A DNA stretch of 64,000 bases from Antedon mediterranea (lineage: Eukaryota; Echinodermata; Crinoidea; Comatulida; Antedonidae). The notes under the pieces are model-generated. The model made no database searches. It was not told the DNA's origin and was given only the letters and a program-made list of their open reading frames with translations. The stretch spans positions 868,001 through 932,000 of the forward strand of contig NC_092672.1 of NCBI RefSeq assembly GCF_964355755.1. The letters run 5' to 3'. This document shows, piece after piece, positions 47,950 through 61,164 of this stretch. The position numbers and the translations under genes were made by a program. The first letter of the stretch is position 1, and each line of letters begins with the position of its first letter.

Positions 47950-48844
47950 ATATAACACCTATATAAATTCCTGTCATTTGATTGGACGAATGTGGGTCAC
48001 ATGGCGTGCAATAGTACGCACTATTCAACGATCGTTAAATAGTACTTTTTGAAACATTTTTGTGTACGAAAAAAAAAACGTCTCGCGGATGAAAAAAAAT
48101 CTAGTACACAAATTATCCTATGATATGGCTATGTACTGTGAAATACAACAGCGCCACCTGTCGTCTGGTCTCAGTTTCATTTGTAAACACCACCGCGAGA
48201 TATGCAACAGCAGCAGATATTTGTGTACGATTTGGACATTATGTACTAATTTCATTCAAAAAGGCATTTAAATTAGCTTTAGATCGTTTTTAGGATTTTG
48301 ATTAATTAATGGGGACATCCCTACAAGAAAACCATAATTAGCTTAGATAAGTTCCAATTGTCTGTCGAAGTTTTGCCTTTCAGCCAAGCTAGTACTAGGC
48401 TACTAGCTAGGTCTAGCCTAACCCATGCTAGTATTAGGCTAGGCCTAGCCTAGGCGTTTTAGCCTTGCTAGGCCTAGGATTGTTTGGTCGTTTGTTGACA
48501 TAATTAACACAAAAGTAGGTGTGTTTACGAAATCCATATAAATATAACATTTAATATAACATTATTAAAAACCAAATGTTACTGTTTTTAATCAAATGTG
48601 TGTGAATGAAATGTAGTAAGCTTTGGCTAGGGCTACCTTTTATTTGATTCAAATAACTAGAATTTATTTAGATGTTATATAAAACAAATAATGAATGTTT
48701 TGTATTCATGTAATGGTACAAATAATGGCACTTGGTGAATGATGAAAGGTTATATCAACTCGGCTTTGCCTCGTAGATATAACCTTTCATCATTCACCTC
48801 GTGCCATTATTTGTACCATTGCACTCATAAACATTCATTATTTG
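47950..48844. mobile_element. About 0.9-kb insert between the two 24-bp arrays
   Basis: Unique-looking DNA splitting the array. It contains GTGGGTCACATG (also at 59828, after CYP-F), a cluster of TAGGCCTAG / CTAGCCTAG palindromes (48400-48480) and a hairpin at 48684-48844. In the hairpin, CAAATAATGAATGTTT and AATGGTACAAATAATGGCAC pair with inverted copies around a short loop. It may be a fold-back element that landed in the array; class unknown. Confidence 0.5.
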
Positions 48845-49545
48845 TATACTATACACTATACGTTATAGTATATTATACACTATACGATATAGTATACTAT
48901 ACACTATACGATATAGGTATACTATACACTATACGATATAGTATACTATACACTATACGATATAGTATACTATACACTATACGATATAGTATACTATACA
49001 CTATACGATATAGTATACTATACACTATACGATATAGTATACTATACACTATACGATATAGGTATACTATACACTATACGATATAGTATACTATACACTA
49101 TACGATATAGTATACTATACACTATACGATATAGTATACTATACACTATACGATATAGTATACTATACACTATACGATATAGTACACTATACACTATACG
49201 ATATAGTATACTATACACTATACGATATAGTATACTATACACTATACGATATAGTATACTATATACTATACGATATAGTATACTATACACTATACGATAT
49301 AGTATACTATACACTATACGATATAGTACACTATACACTATACGATATAGTATACTATACACTATACGATATAGTATACTATACACTATACGATATAGTA
49401 TACTATACACTATACGATATAGTATACTATACACTATACGATATAAGTATACTATACACTATACGATATAGTATACTATACACTATACGATATAGTATAC
49501 TATACACTATACGATATAGTATACTATACACTATACGATATAGTA
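48845..49545. repeat. 24-bp minisatellite array 2, about 29 copies
   Basis: Same unit and phase as array 1, with TACACTATACACTATACG variants near 49183 and 49326. Confidence 0.96.
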
Positions 49546-51122
49546 TAAGTATAGTATAAGTGATAATAAAGTTACCGGTTATTATTATGTTCTATAACAT
49601 AAATGTAGTAAATTAGTTCTTTACATTTATATATTTCTCCGTCATGTGAATTTACTAGACTCAACAATAATGTACTTAATTTTCCATAGATGAAATCTAG
49701 GTCAAGAGAAATGACGACATCTATAAACAAAGTGGACATTGGTTGTCTCCATTAAAGTGTCTTTCGTTACTGATGTCGATACCAACTCTATCCCGAAATT
49801 CCCTCAATCAAAATAATACAGGTGCAAATGAATCGATGGTCGTCTCCAATGAACTGTCTTTCGTCTGCGTAAAATGGTTCGATACCAGCTAGCTCTATTC
49901 CTAATCAAAATAGGCCTAATATAGGAAGATGGAAACCATCGCATCTTTGCACGCATTTGTGATTATAGATACAAATAAAATTTTATTCAACTACTTTATT
50001 TGAACATTTTTATTTCCGTTTAATCAATTTGTATTAAAATATCAACTTTTCAATCTAGAGATCATGCTAAAGTTGTTTGCAAAATTGAGAGAGTAGACCA
50101 CCAGTGCATTAAATTTTCTAAAACATTGTTTCGCATTGTCAGTTTTAGGTAACTAGTTCTTAATATATGTTTCAATAACTTGTTAGAAGTTCGAAACAAG
50201 AGCTTGTATACTTTTTGACTATAACTATTATTGTTGTAACGCTTATTATAAAACACGTTTTTTATCACTTCTCTCCAACAAAAAATGTGAGTACTTTGAC
50301 GTTCATTTACACACGCTCAAAGTTTGCAAGTCGGATTGTTTTACACATACTGGAGTTGACTAACACTAGGGGACTTGTTGTTGCCCGAATACCATCACGT
50401 GTGTTGTTGATGACTTGATAGCTATTCGGGTAATAGTTTTATATAGGTATTATAAGTTTATATATATACTGCGTTTGTACTTCGATAACCAAAGAATAAG
50501 AGGACACGATATTGATAATTAATGTGATACCCAGACAAGCATCTTTTTTTTGTTGTAATGTCAACATATGTTCATACCCTATATGTACATACCCTCTCAT
50601 GGAGTTAAATAAACTTTTGTACTTTGTAGCTCAATATCACACCCCTTGAACATTATCATTGTTTCTCCAACTCGAGTTGATAAACCCGGATCGAGGACCC
50701 GAGTTCGGCGCCCTGGTGTGTTTTGACTTCTCTAAAATTTAACTCGGTGTTTGGATGTGATAGAGTAAAAAGGTAATAGTACGAATTGCTTTAAAACAGC
50801 ATAGCGCTCCGATTATGGGACGCAGAGTAGAACAGTTAGGTTCTATACTGCATTTCGACTTAATATTTTTTAAATATTATAATTATTAGGTATAATCTTG
50901 AGCTCGAAATACAATTTATTTGTTATTTTTAGGGATCTTACGACACAAATATTTCTACTTCTAATTTGATTCATAAATTCTTTTTCATTTCTGTTTAAAG
51001 ACTTTCTTTTTTTGAATATATGTTGAAGAATTAATATATAGATATATATATATAAATCGTGGTGAATTTAACGCAGACCATGAAAGCGAAAGTGCTCGAT
51101 ACAAAATGTAGAGCCAAATATA

Positions 51123-51363
51123 AATAAATAAATGAAAGACGCTAGTAAATTACCAACTGAACATTTTATTGCACTACAGGCTGTTTCATGAGTATGAACT
51201 CAATCTTCAGGTGCTTGGCTCTGAATGATAGTCACAAGTCATAGTCACTTGTGACTATCATTCAGAGCCAAGCACCTGAAGATTGAGTTCATACTCATGA
51301 AACAGCCTGTAGTGCAATAAAATGTTCAGTTGGTAATTTACTAGCGTCTTTCATTTATTTATT
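51123..51363. repeat. Long palindrome, about 117-bp arms, upstream of CYP-E
   Basis: Arms 51123-51239 and 51247-51363 are essentially perfect inverted copies (for example CAATCTTCAGGTGCTTGGCT and AGCCAAGCACCTGAAGATTG) around a 7-bp loop. They lie in a (TA)n stretch. The matching position before CYP-C (about 35290) lacks it. A diverged single arm occurs at 55790-55860. Confidence 0.92.
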
Positions 51364-51458
51364 GATATATATATATATATATATCGCCAATAAATATCAT
51401 TAGTTTATGATACGAAATCAACCAATCAAATTTCACGGATACACTCAGAGAAGTGTTA

Positions 51459-51465
51459 TATAAAA
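51459..51465 (+). promoter_or_regulatory. TATA box of CYP-E
   Basis: TATAAAA in the same block as before CYP-C, about 109 bp before the ATG, followed by ACGTCACATCC. Confidence 0.6.
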
Positions 51466-51567
51466 CACATACGTCACATCCTCCGCATTGCTAAGTTGTT
51501 GATTGTTGACTTCATTCACTGTTATCACTTGTTACAGCATTCAGCATTTCTAGGGGTTACGTCAAAC

Positions 51568-54500
51568 ATGGAGTTTCATTACGACGACTTATTTTCTAGA
51601 ATCAACTTCCAAACATGTATTATTGGAATTACAATGTTGTTGTTTCTTGTGTATATTACAAGGGATCTACGTCGTAATCTGCTACCGGGACCATGGGGGA
51701 TTCCTGGCCTTGGTATAATACCGTTTTTGGGAAGCCAACCACAACAGACACTGGTAAGATATTCTAAGAAGTATGGTCCAGTGTTTTCAGGATATCTTGG
51801 AAGCAGACTGGTGGTTTTCGTCAATGATTTCAAGTCCATGAAGCAAATGTTTGCTAAATCAGGAGACACTTTTAATGATCGTCCGAAACTGCTCGTGATT
51901 GATGAAATAAGTCACGGAAAAGGTAACGTGTTTCGTGTACAGATATTTTCTTTAGCTTTCTTGGGTTACTGTTATACTGTGTTAAAAGGGCCATGAAAAT
52001 CAAATAAAAGAAATGATAATGTTTCTGAAACATGCTATTGGGAACTTTAGATATGCGACGACCTATAAGACCTTTTAATATAAAAACATCTTTCAAAGGT
52101 CGTAGGTCATGATAATGTCATATTGTGATAACATGATATCATTCTTGTATGTACGTTGTTATAAGGTTTGCAATACACCAAGTGTTTATAGTTCTGAAAA
52201 GAACTTGTGAGTTTCTCAACGTTTCGCTCAGGAGTGAGATTACAGAAGAGGAGAGCAGGACACATCATCCATAATTATGCATTCTCACAAACAACAACAC
52301 TGAGTTAATTTGAAAGAAGCTAAACTGATTGCTACTGTTCCTTCTTGGCATTCCAGAGAAGACATTGAAATCTACGAACACAAATACCTTCATCAATACA
52401 TTTGTTATTAGTGACATTTGGCTATCTTCAACAATAATCTACATCGACTGTAAACCATGCCATAGTCTTTGGCCTTTTAAGACTCATGGTTTTTGTTTAC
52501 CCAGTCAAGACAATGCTATTGCTTTTAGCGTGTCTCACTTTTCTGTTCACACCTCTTTGAAACACGAATCTTGCTATAGTTCACACCAGTCCCACTCAAT
52601 TTCACTTTTATTCTTAGTTTCCTGGACTTTCTCACTCCTGAGGACGATCAAAGTATATTAATCAAAACGTCGAGAAACTCAGTATCCCTAGTTCTTTCCC
52701 GAACTATATATACTTAGTGTACCACAAAGAACATTATTATTGATTCCAATATGCAAACCTTCAAACAATATATTCTCAGTTTTTTTTTTGGCCAAACCGA
52801 TCTAATAATCTCACAATTTTTACTTGATAGGATTAGCAAATGGGTATTTGCATCTCCAGTTAAAAGAGAAAAGAAGATTTACCATGAAAATATTTCGAAG
52901 TTTGGGAATAGGTAAATCAAGATTTGAAAATACAATTGTAAACGAACTAGAATACATCAAAACTGAGTTATTAGAAGTAGCTAATACGTCAGTTGAATAC
53001 GACCCACAACATATCATCGAAAATGCCGTTTCAAATATCATATGTGGGATCGTTTTTGGAAAACGTTACAAGTACGATGATCCCAAATTCAACAGATTTC
53101 TAAGTACACTGTATGCAATATTTGAAATGCTATCTCAGTCTTCAGTTCTAAACTTTCTACCGATCTTGAGGTATATTCCCGGAAGCGGTTGGAAGACGGT
53201 GATGAACAAAATAGATACGATTATGAATGAATTCATTAAATTTGAATTAAAAGAGCATACAGAAACCATTGACGTCAACAATCCACGCGATTTCATCGAT
53301 GAGTTTTTGAAAACAAAATTTGAACTGGAAAACGCTGGTGAGAATACGGATGCGTTTGATCAGGAATCAGCCGAACAAGTTGTTGTTGATCTTTTTGCCG
53401 CTGGAACCGAAACCACCGCATCAACTTTAAAATGGGCAATTCTGTACTTGGCTCTTAATCCTGACATCCAGGCTAAGGTGTATGACGAAATTGAATCAGT
53501 GTGTGGACAGACCAATCCACCAACTTTGAAAGACCGACCGAAACTGGTATACACTGAGGCAGTGATGATGGAAGTCACCCGTATCCGACCCGCAGTTCCT
53601 TTAGGTAAATCACTGCTTTGTGTTTAATATCATTGCAAAATTCCTCCTCAGTCTATCAGTATCTTTTCGTTTCCATGACGCTCAACACGAGTTATTGTAG
53701 GAGTTGTATTGATTGATTGATGTATTGTATGCATTATGCGCACAACGTTTCTAAATATGAATCTGAAATGTGCAGAATAACTTTCTGCTCAACCGCTATG
53801 CGTAGTCTGGAGTAATAATAACATTAATTTTCAAACGCAATGTTTACATTAATGGTTCCCACAGGTGTGCCGCATGGTGTTCTGCACGATACGTACTACG
53901 AGGGGCATTTTATACCAAAAGGTACAACCGTGATACAAAATGTTTGGGCGGCGTTGCATGACCAAACCACTTGGCAGGAACCAGAAAAATTTAAACCAGA
54001 AAGATTTATCGATGAGAGATGCAATATTATTAAAAATGAGGAGTTAATTCCATTCTCGATTGGTAAGTATTGAATACAACTAATTTGTAATGCGTTTAAC
54101 AGAAACCTGCCATCTAAACAGTGACAAAATCGTGTAAGTGTAAACTAAGCTTAACACGAACTCTACGAAAATCCAAAATCAGTTGACGTGCGCGCCTCGT
54201 ATCTTATTGTCTGCGCTTCCCAGAACAATCAATTGCTTATATTTCTGAAAATGATGAAGACACAAAGCAACCAAAATTGATTCGTTTTCTTCTGGAATTT
54301 TTCAAATGGTGGGATTTGGCGTTTTTTGTTTGCCGTCAATTAGTTAATTGATTTGAAAGTTTTTATTATAATATTTTTATTAATTAAATTAAAATTTTTC
54401 CAGGTCGCCGTTCATGCCCAGGAGAGCAATTAGCACGTATAAATCTGTATCTGTTTTTCACACACTTAGTTCATCAGTTCAAGTTTGAATTACCTCCAGA

Positions 54501-54585
54501 CAAGCAGAAACCAACAACGGAACCACATGTTGGAATAACCTTATCTCCAAAGCCATATCAACTGATAATCACCAACAGAAATTAG
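51568..54585 (+). CDS. CYP-E: CYP2-clan microsomal P450
   Basis: Exons 51568-51922, 52831-53604, 53865-54062 and 54404-54585 total 1509 nt (502 aa plus TAG). The ATG at 51568 is chosen because MEFHYDDLF aligns with the starts of CYP-F and CYP-G; the frame is open 24 codons further upstream but nothing similar is found there. Motifs: anchor and RDLRR, LPGPWGIPGLG, AGTETT, EVTR, FKPERF, FSIGRRSCPGEQLA (Cys about 447). It is expected to be an ER monooxygenase. Intron 1 is long (908 nt) and holds an inverted repeat with CTCAACGTTTCGCTCAGGAG ends (52207-52682). Its promoter and first about 90 nt of exon 1 are shared with CYP-C. It begins the non-duplicated half of the cluster. Confidence 0.94.
52207..52682. 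mobile_element. Inverted-repeat element in CYP-E intron 1
   Basis: Outer words GTGAGTTTCTCAACGTTTCG and CTCAGGAGTGAG recur inverted at the right (CTCACTCCTGAG...AACGTCGAGAAACTCA). The interior has an open frame without recognised domains. It is a probable non-autonomous element. Confidence 0.55.
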
Positions 54586-54778
54586 ATAGGCTTAATGAGC
54601 TGCAATAGTCTTGCATTCATCTGTATAAGTTTGATTTTTCTTATCTAAGTTTTAGTTCAATTCTTACGGATTCTTAGTACATTGTTTAGTTAAGCTTGAT
54701 GATGATAATGAATTCCTACATACTTATCTACATACTACAAGGGGATTAAAACCTTAGAACCATTTTTATCCTTTTTAC

Positions 54779-54890
54779 AGTTCATCAGTTCAAATTCGAA
54801 TTATCGGCAAACCAGAAACCAACTACTGAACCATATGTTTGAAAAACGTTATCGCCCAAAGACTAATAAATACGAACAGAAATTACACAA
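54779..54890 (+). pseudogene. P450 exon 4 fragment
   Basis: TTCATCAGTTCAAATTCGAA and following bases match the middle and end of exon 4 (HQFKFEL... EPYV), with deletions and a stop at the position of HVG. It lies about 190 bp after the CYP-E stop. It is a decayed duplicate. Confidence 0.85.
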
Positions 54891-55157
54891 TGAGCAACCC
54901 TAATTTTTATACGTTTAATTTGTCTTGAAGTTCAAGTTTAAAATCATCTATTTACCATCTATATCTTAATACATTGCTTTGTGCTGTCCCATATATCTCT
55001 CAACAAGTGGCTTTAAAAACAGTTTTACCTTTTTTATCTTTTCTGCAGTGTTTATATTATTATACAAATAATGAGTGAAATAACTTTTCCAGTTAACATG
55101 GTGGAGTATACCCGCTGCCTACTCGGGCTCGAATCTAACCCCTAGCCTTCCGCGCAA

Positions 55158-55217
55158 GCTCGGTGGTCTAGAGGTATGAACTGGTGATCTGGATGTCGTG
55201 GGACCGAGTTCCACCGG
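55158..55217 (+). repeat. tRNA-like SINE head
   Basis: GGTGGTCTAGAGGTATGA resembles an A box and GGGACCGAGTTCCACC a B box, about 45 bp apart. It cannot fold into a complete tRNA as read. It is a probable tRNA-derived SINE fragment. Confidence 0.45.
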
Positions 55218-56556
55218 AGAATTACTTACGTATATTTTCGCAAGTATTCTCAATGTACTTAGTATAAAGTACAAATTACGTCAGAGTAGGTCAAACACAT
55301 CTGACCAACTAACTAAAAATACCGGTAGGCATACGGAAGTTAGTGAAAGAAACATACTATATTCATTGCTTGGTACTTTTCTATATTACTCTCAGCAAGT
55401 GGCTTTAGTCTCAGCAAGTGGCTTTAGTCTCAGCAAGTGGCTTTACTCTCAGCAAGTGGCTTTACTCTCAGCAAGTGGCTTTAACAGTTTACCTTTTTAT
55501 CTTTATTTAGTTTTTGGCTTAATCTGTTATATTATTATACAAATAGGAATGAACAAATAAGTTCTCCAGTTAACTTGTGAATGTCTACCATTTTTAATTT
55601 CTCGTCTCGGTGTTTATCTATTCTGTATATCAACTGGTAACGAACTAAAAATAGGCATACGTAAGGTTCATGAAAGAAAAAACAAGGCCATATACATGGC
55701 TGCTGTCGCGTGCTCAAATTTGATTTAGTGTTTACCGACCGACCAACCAACCAAACCAACCGAGTGAGCTGTAGAGTCGCGTTTGCACATTCAGAACCAA
55801 ACATCTGAAGATTGAGCTACTCCTCGTCAAACAGTATGCAGTGCATTTAAATGTTCAAGTCTTTGAGTATTTCTTTGTAGTGTTATATTTTTTTATTTAT
55901 ATCTATTCTTATACTTAATGACAATTTCGGTGCAAGGCATTGATTTACGAAGTGTTTCAGTATTAATATAATATATAGCCCAATAGCAACATACACCAAA
56001 CAAATGACATAATCCAACGAATGTGAACTTCCACCTGATTTGCTATACGGCTATAATGTTTTATGCTTACTTTTCATTTAATATTTTGATTATACTATCC
56101 AATCACACGGTGCTACATAATATGTCCTACAAAGGTTATTTCTAAAGTCAATATTCTTACTGTCAACATGGAGATAAATATGCCTTTGTAACTAGTTGAA
56201 TGTCACCCTGCTGATATTTTAAATAAAGCATGATTCTATTCTGATATATAATACACCTGTGCAAACAACAACGTTAGAAAATGAATACTAATGGTCGAAA
56301 CGCGCACATGGTCCTTTATATTAATCCATGAACCCATAAACCCTAGCGTTTAATATGAAAGAACGTTGCGTTTCACCTACTAAATTTTCTCCTGTTTTAA
56401 CCTGTATTATTTAAACTACTCACAAATAAGGAGATATGATTGATAAATTGATTGGATATTTTGATTATACTCTCCAATCACACTGTGCTACATAATATGT
56501 ACTACAAAGGTTAATCAAATTCCGTGGAGATAAATGCACATTTGTATGTTTGCGTT

Positions 56557-56579
56557 GACGTCACGTTGCATTATAAATT
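56557..56579 (+). promoter_or_regulatory. CRE-like site and TATA-like box of CYP-F
   Basis: TGACGTCA at 56557-56564 and TATAAATT at 56572-56579, 70-90 bp before the ATG at 56648. Confidence 0.5.
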
Positions 56580-56647
56580 GCATCTCACTCACATCATTCT
56601 CAGCCAAGATACTCTTTCTTGTAGTTGCGAGATCACACTCCTAAATC

Positions 56648-59600
56648 ATGGAGTTACTTTACGACGAATTATTTGCTAGAATGAACTTCCAAACCTGTCT
56701 TATTGGAATTACAACGTTGTTGTTTCTTGTGTATATTACACGAAATCTGCGTCGCAACCATCCACCGGGACCATGGGGTCTTCCCGTCCTTGGTATAATA
56801 CCGTTTTTGGGAAGCCAACCACAACAGACACTGGTAAGATATTCTAAGAAGTATGGTCCAGTGTTTTCAGGATATCTTGGAAGCAGACTGGTTGTTTTCG
56901 TCAATGATTTCAAGTCAATGAAGCAGATGTTCGCTAAATCAGGAGACACTTTTAATGACCGTCCAAAACTTCTTATGTTTGACAAAATAAGTCACGGAAA
57001 AGGTAACGTATTTAGTCTTTATTTATATCTAGGCCTATAACTTGTATTTCTCTTTCGTTGGGGCATCCTACTTTTATTTCATACCGGTATTGTACGATCT
57101 GCCAATTTTGTCAATATATATATATATATATATATTTGAAACGATGAAGTTGAGGAAATCACATTACATATGATAAAAAAGAACTGACAATAAATTAATA
57201 CAATTGAATGCTTGTTTGAGTATTTTCAGTATATTTCTTTAAAAGATAATTTAAAGTTTAAACTTATATACACATACTTATATACATTGACGGGCGGGCA
57301 CCGAACAAATTCTAATTCTTACATTGTTGACGACTGGAATAGCTAATTACCAATGATATGTGAAGCAATCACTGCCTCTCGCTTTGTTTTAAATATATGT
57401 ACGCGTTTTTAAGGCCAAATGCCACAGGGTAACGGTAAAAGGTAAAGTAGGCGGAAAACCACGTGGCTTGCCATCATTTACATAGCGCGTGAGGTGGAAA
57501 GTATAGATTCTTGTAGGCCTCGAGGCTACTGCATGTTACAAGCACTGCTGGACTAGAATAATATGCCTGACTGTCATTAGAACTAGACCAGTAGCCTATG
57601 TTTTAGATGGACCTATTCCTACATGTCGTACATTCAGTCACGTCGTAGTTGTTGTTGTATTTCTGAATAATAACAGGTTCCAAAACTAGGCTAGGCATAC
57701 TACGGCACTCGTATTTATTGTCATATTGAACTCGACGGACTCACACAAAAAAAGTTGTCGATAGATAACGTAAAATCAATCATGTCTTCGATTGACCAGA
57801 ATATACAATTACATGGCGGTATTTTCACAAAATCGAAGTGTTTATCCTAAGCGAATTTCCGTTCAACCACCCGTCCGCTCTGAGTTATGTTTAAATAGTC
57901 ATAATAAATAACATAGATTCTAAAATGTGTTCGTTTTCCACTTACCGTTACCACTCGTCGGAGTAAAATGACCTTTAGGCGTAAGCTATGACTTTATAAG
58001 TATCTAACAATTTGTATTTATCTTTAGGGTTAGTGAGTGGGTATTTGCATAACCAAATAAAAGAAAAAAGAAGATTTGCCATGAAAATATTTCGAAGTTT
58101 CGGAATGGGTAAATCATCTTTTGAAAATACAATTGTACACGAACTAGAATACCTGAAAAGTAAACTAATAGAAGTAGCTGATACGTCCGTTGCATACGAC
58201 CCTAAACATATCATCGAAAACGCCGTTTCAAACATCACATGTGGAATTGTTTTTGGAAAACGTTACAATTACGACGATCCAAAATTCAAACGATTTCTAA
58301 GTATACTGTACGCAAATTTTGAAAAGGTATCCCAAGCTGCTGGCCTGAACTTTATACCAATCTTGAGATATATTCCCGGAAGTGGTTGGAAGACTATATT
58401 TAAAAACGCAGATACGTTTATGAATGAATTTATTAGTGTTGAAATAAAAGAGCATACAAAAAACGTCGATTACAACAATCCTCGTGACTTCATCGATGAG
58501 TTTTTGAAAGCAAAATCTGAACTGGAGAATGAAGGCGAGAATACTGATGCGTTTGACGATGAATCGGCCAAACAGATTGTGGCAGAACTTTTTATCGCTG
58601 GAACTGAAACAACCGCAACATCTTTAAAATGGGCAATTCTGTACTTAGCTCTCTATCCCGAAATTCAGACGAAGGTACATGAAGAAATAATTTCAGCATG
58701 TGGAGGAAACAAACCTCCAACATACAAGGACCAAACAAAACTTGTGTACTCTGAAGCCGTGATGATGGAAGTGATCCGTATCCGGCCCGTTGTTCCATTA
58801 GGTAAATAATAGTAGAGCCTATAAAAAACATAGGTCTTTTAAAGTTTTGTTTTTTTAATTATCAATACCACCCCACTTTTAAGGCCAATAAGCAACTTTG
58901 ATAACTCCAGAGGGCGCAATATTTCAAAGCTCAATCAGGAGAAAATGTTTCATCGAGGCGCGCGCGCCTACCGCGATGATGTAAATTTTAGAACATCGGG
59001 CTAGCCACGCGCGCATCGATGGAACATTTTCTCCCGATTGACCTTTGAAATATTGCGCCCTCTGGAGCTATCGAAGTCGCTTATTTGACAATTCGCACCA
59101 TACGTATTTCATAATTATTCCAAAGTCTTAGTATTATTAAACGTTTATGCAATGCATTATCGAATAAAATTAACATCTAAACATTTAGTGACTGTTTTAT
59201 ACCTACCTCGAATATATCATTAAAAATAATATACCAACACATTTTAAACACACTGTTTTTATATTCAGGTGTTGCACATGCTGTTCTACAAGATACGTAC
59301 TACGAGGGGCATTTTATACCAAAAGGTACACCCGTGATACCAAATTTTTGGGCAGTGATGCATGACCAAACCACTTGGCATGAACCAGAGAAATTTAAAC
59401 CAGAAAGATTTATCGATGAAAATTGTGATGTAATCAAAATTGAGGAGTTAATTCCATTCTCAGTTGGTAGGTTATTTTCAGTATGCCTATCTACCTAGTT
59501 TTAGAACTATACTAGAGTTCAAAGTATTTTCTCTAGAAAAAATATGTAATCTTATTTACTATATTATGACTTTCTTCATAGGTCGCCGTTCATGCTTAGG

Positions 59601-59763
59601 GGAACAATTGGCGCGCAAGGAACTATATTTGTTCTTCACACACTTAGTTCATCAGTTCAAGTTTGAATTACCTCCAGAAAAGCCAAAACCAACAACGGAA
59701 CCACATGTTGGAGCAACCTTATCTCCCAAACCTTATCAACTGATAATCACCAACAGAAATTAA
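56648..59763 (+). CDS. CYP-F: CYP2-clan microsomal P450
   Basis: Exons 56648-57002, 58028-58801, 59269-59466 and 59582-59763 total 1509 nt (502 aa plus TAA). Motifs: anchor with GITTLLFLVYI, hinge HPPGPWGLPVLG (closest in the window to the canonical PPGP), AGTETT, EVIR, FKPERF and haem loop FSVGRRSCLGEQLA. The residue after Cys is Leu instead of Pro; many P450s tolerate this. Intron 1 is about 1 kb with a (TA)n run near 57117. Intron 2 has a 199-bp fold-back element. The 5' flank resembles that of CYP-G (ATACTCTTTCT...TCGCGA/TTGCGA...ATCACACTC), making F and G sister copies. Confidence 0.94.
58887..59085. mobile_element. 199-bp fold-back element in CYP-F intron 2
   Basis: Starts AATAAGCAACTTTGATAACT and ends with its inverted copy (AGCTATCGAAGTCGCTTATT). 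The arms continue inward (CCAGAGGGCGCAATATTTCA) for roughly 70-80 bp with some mismatches. The same terminus is at 24303 and 39304. Confidence 0.88.
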
Positions 59764-61164
59764 ATCAAGATTAAGCAACCGAAACTACAACCCACCTGAG
59801 TAGATTCTTTTCATTCAATTGGAGGGTTGTGGGTCACATGATATTCAATAACTACTCCATTAAAGACTTACGTGATCAAACGCGCAATTTTAAATTACAC
59901 GTTTGTGATGACGTAAGGCATTGATATAATTGTTAAGGTCTACTGTATAAAACTACGGTAGTTTGAGTGGTAGTGATGTGACGTCATCGTGTCCATGGGC
60001 ACATCACATCACGTTTGACAGTGTAGACAGACGCCTGAAACTTTGAAAATGACGTCATTTTAATTTATAAACCGAACTAAATCGGCGACTAAATCAGGTC
60101 AATCTCGACTAAATCAAGACGGATTTGGATTAATTTTTAATATGGTTTTTAACGAAGTTTATAAAAAATGTAACATTATTGAGTTGAAATTGACATTATT
60201 AGCTTAATTCGATATCCATAGGTTGTATTTAATAATATTAATTATATATTAGGGCCTAGGCCTAATGCAAATCATGTTTATTTACAACCGTATAATTACA
60301 TTATTTTCTTCGCGGCAAATCCTACTTGAATTAGGCTACTACGTTACGCCATAGCGACAATGGGAGGAGAGATGAGGTAATTCACCACGCGAGGGATCGT
60401 CTAGGGGCCTAGCTCTTTCTGGTCAGGCTATGAATTAACTACGTGGTTCGTCGAGATGATACTTGGCCAGAGGTCTAGAAAATATGAAAGTTACCGTACA
60501 ACAATGGTTCCTATACACATTGTAGTTTTTGTTTTTTGTTAATCGGAAGTACTTCATTGTTAATTAATCATTGCTTACCTTGTTCTAATAATAAACTATT
60601 CGAATGATAGTCCTGATGTCTGAACAGTTTTCACGCTGCTGCTCTAGCCCGCTACGTCACAAGAGATGACGTAATCGGATATAAAGCAAGCAGCAGTTTT
60701 AGTACTGAGGGACTCACATTTTTGCGAAAATGCATACTCCACTATAATTTATAGGTCCCAGCTGCTAGACCCAAAAACGTCTGGGAATAGAGTCTAACGG
60801 TTGAACGACAAATCCCAAAGCATTTCTGGTATTTATGAGTCCCATGATATTATATAATACTGTAAATCGCTGTCAGAAAATCATTGAATTATTATTAAAG
60901 CAGTCCATGAAAGTTTTTGTTTGTACTAAAGTGACAGAAATTGAGTCTGTGTTTCATATCAAAGTTATTCACTTCTGTAACAACACAAAAAATATTTATT
61001 CACATATAAAAAGAGAAAAGAAACGTTTAATTATAACTCAAAAGTATTTTTTACTTTAAATTACATTTTTTCATGTAAAATAACTATTATGTGACAATAA
61101 AATGACACATTCAAAAACAAATTTGAAAAATATTTTTCAGAGGGACAATATATCTATAAAACTA

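Larger units (their letters stand above)
47269..51567. other. Spacer between CYP-D and CYP-E
   Basis: Contains two 24-bp arrays (47340-47946 and 48845-49545) around a roughly 900-bp insert with a large hairpin, then DNA matching 33800-35480 and the CYP-E promoter with a 240-bp palindrome. No gene is recognised; the long repetitive open frames in the arrays are artefacts. Confidence 0.6.
35568..51700. repeat. Tandem segmental duplication, unit 2
   Basis: Second copy of the block described at 20405-35567, running from exon 1 of CYP-C to exon 1 of CYP-E. It holds one broken gene (CYP-D) where unit 1 has B1 plus B2. It also has private insertions at 39740-41946 and 51035-51385 and expanded 24-bp arrays. 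Confidence 0.88.
54586..56647. other. Spacer between CYP-E and CYP-F
   Basis: Contains an exon 4 fragment (54779-54890), a tRNA-like SINE head (55158-55217), an 18-bp tandem repeat TCTCAGCAAGTGGCTTTA (about 55382-55485, 5-6 copies with a short variant), a dispersed repeat (55679-55785) and a single diverged arm of the 51123 palindrome (55790-55860). No gene recognised. Confidence 0.6.

Noticed and set aside
47323-49434. Tyr/Ile-rich repetitive open frames on both strands
   Set aside because: Products of the self-complementary 24-bp arrays, not proteins.
60640-60740. Promoter-like cluster (TGACGTAA, ATATAAAG) before CYP-G
   Set aside because: About 1 kb upstream with no exon found to connect it; the TATA-like box nearer to the CYP-G ATG is a better candidate.
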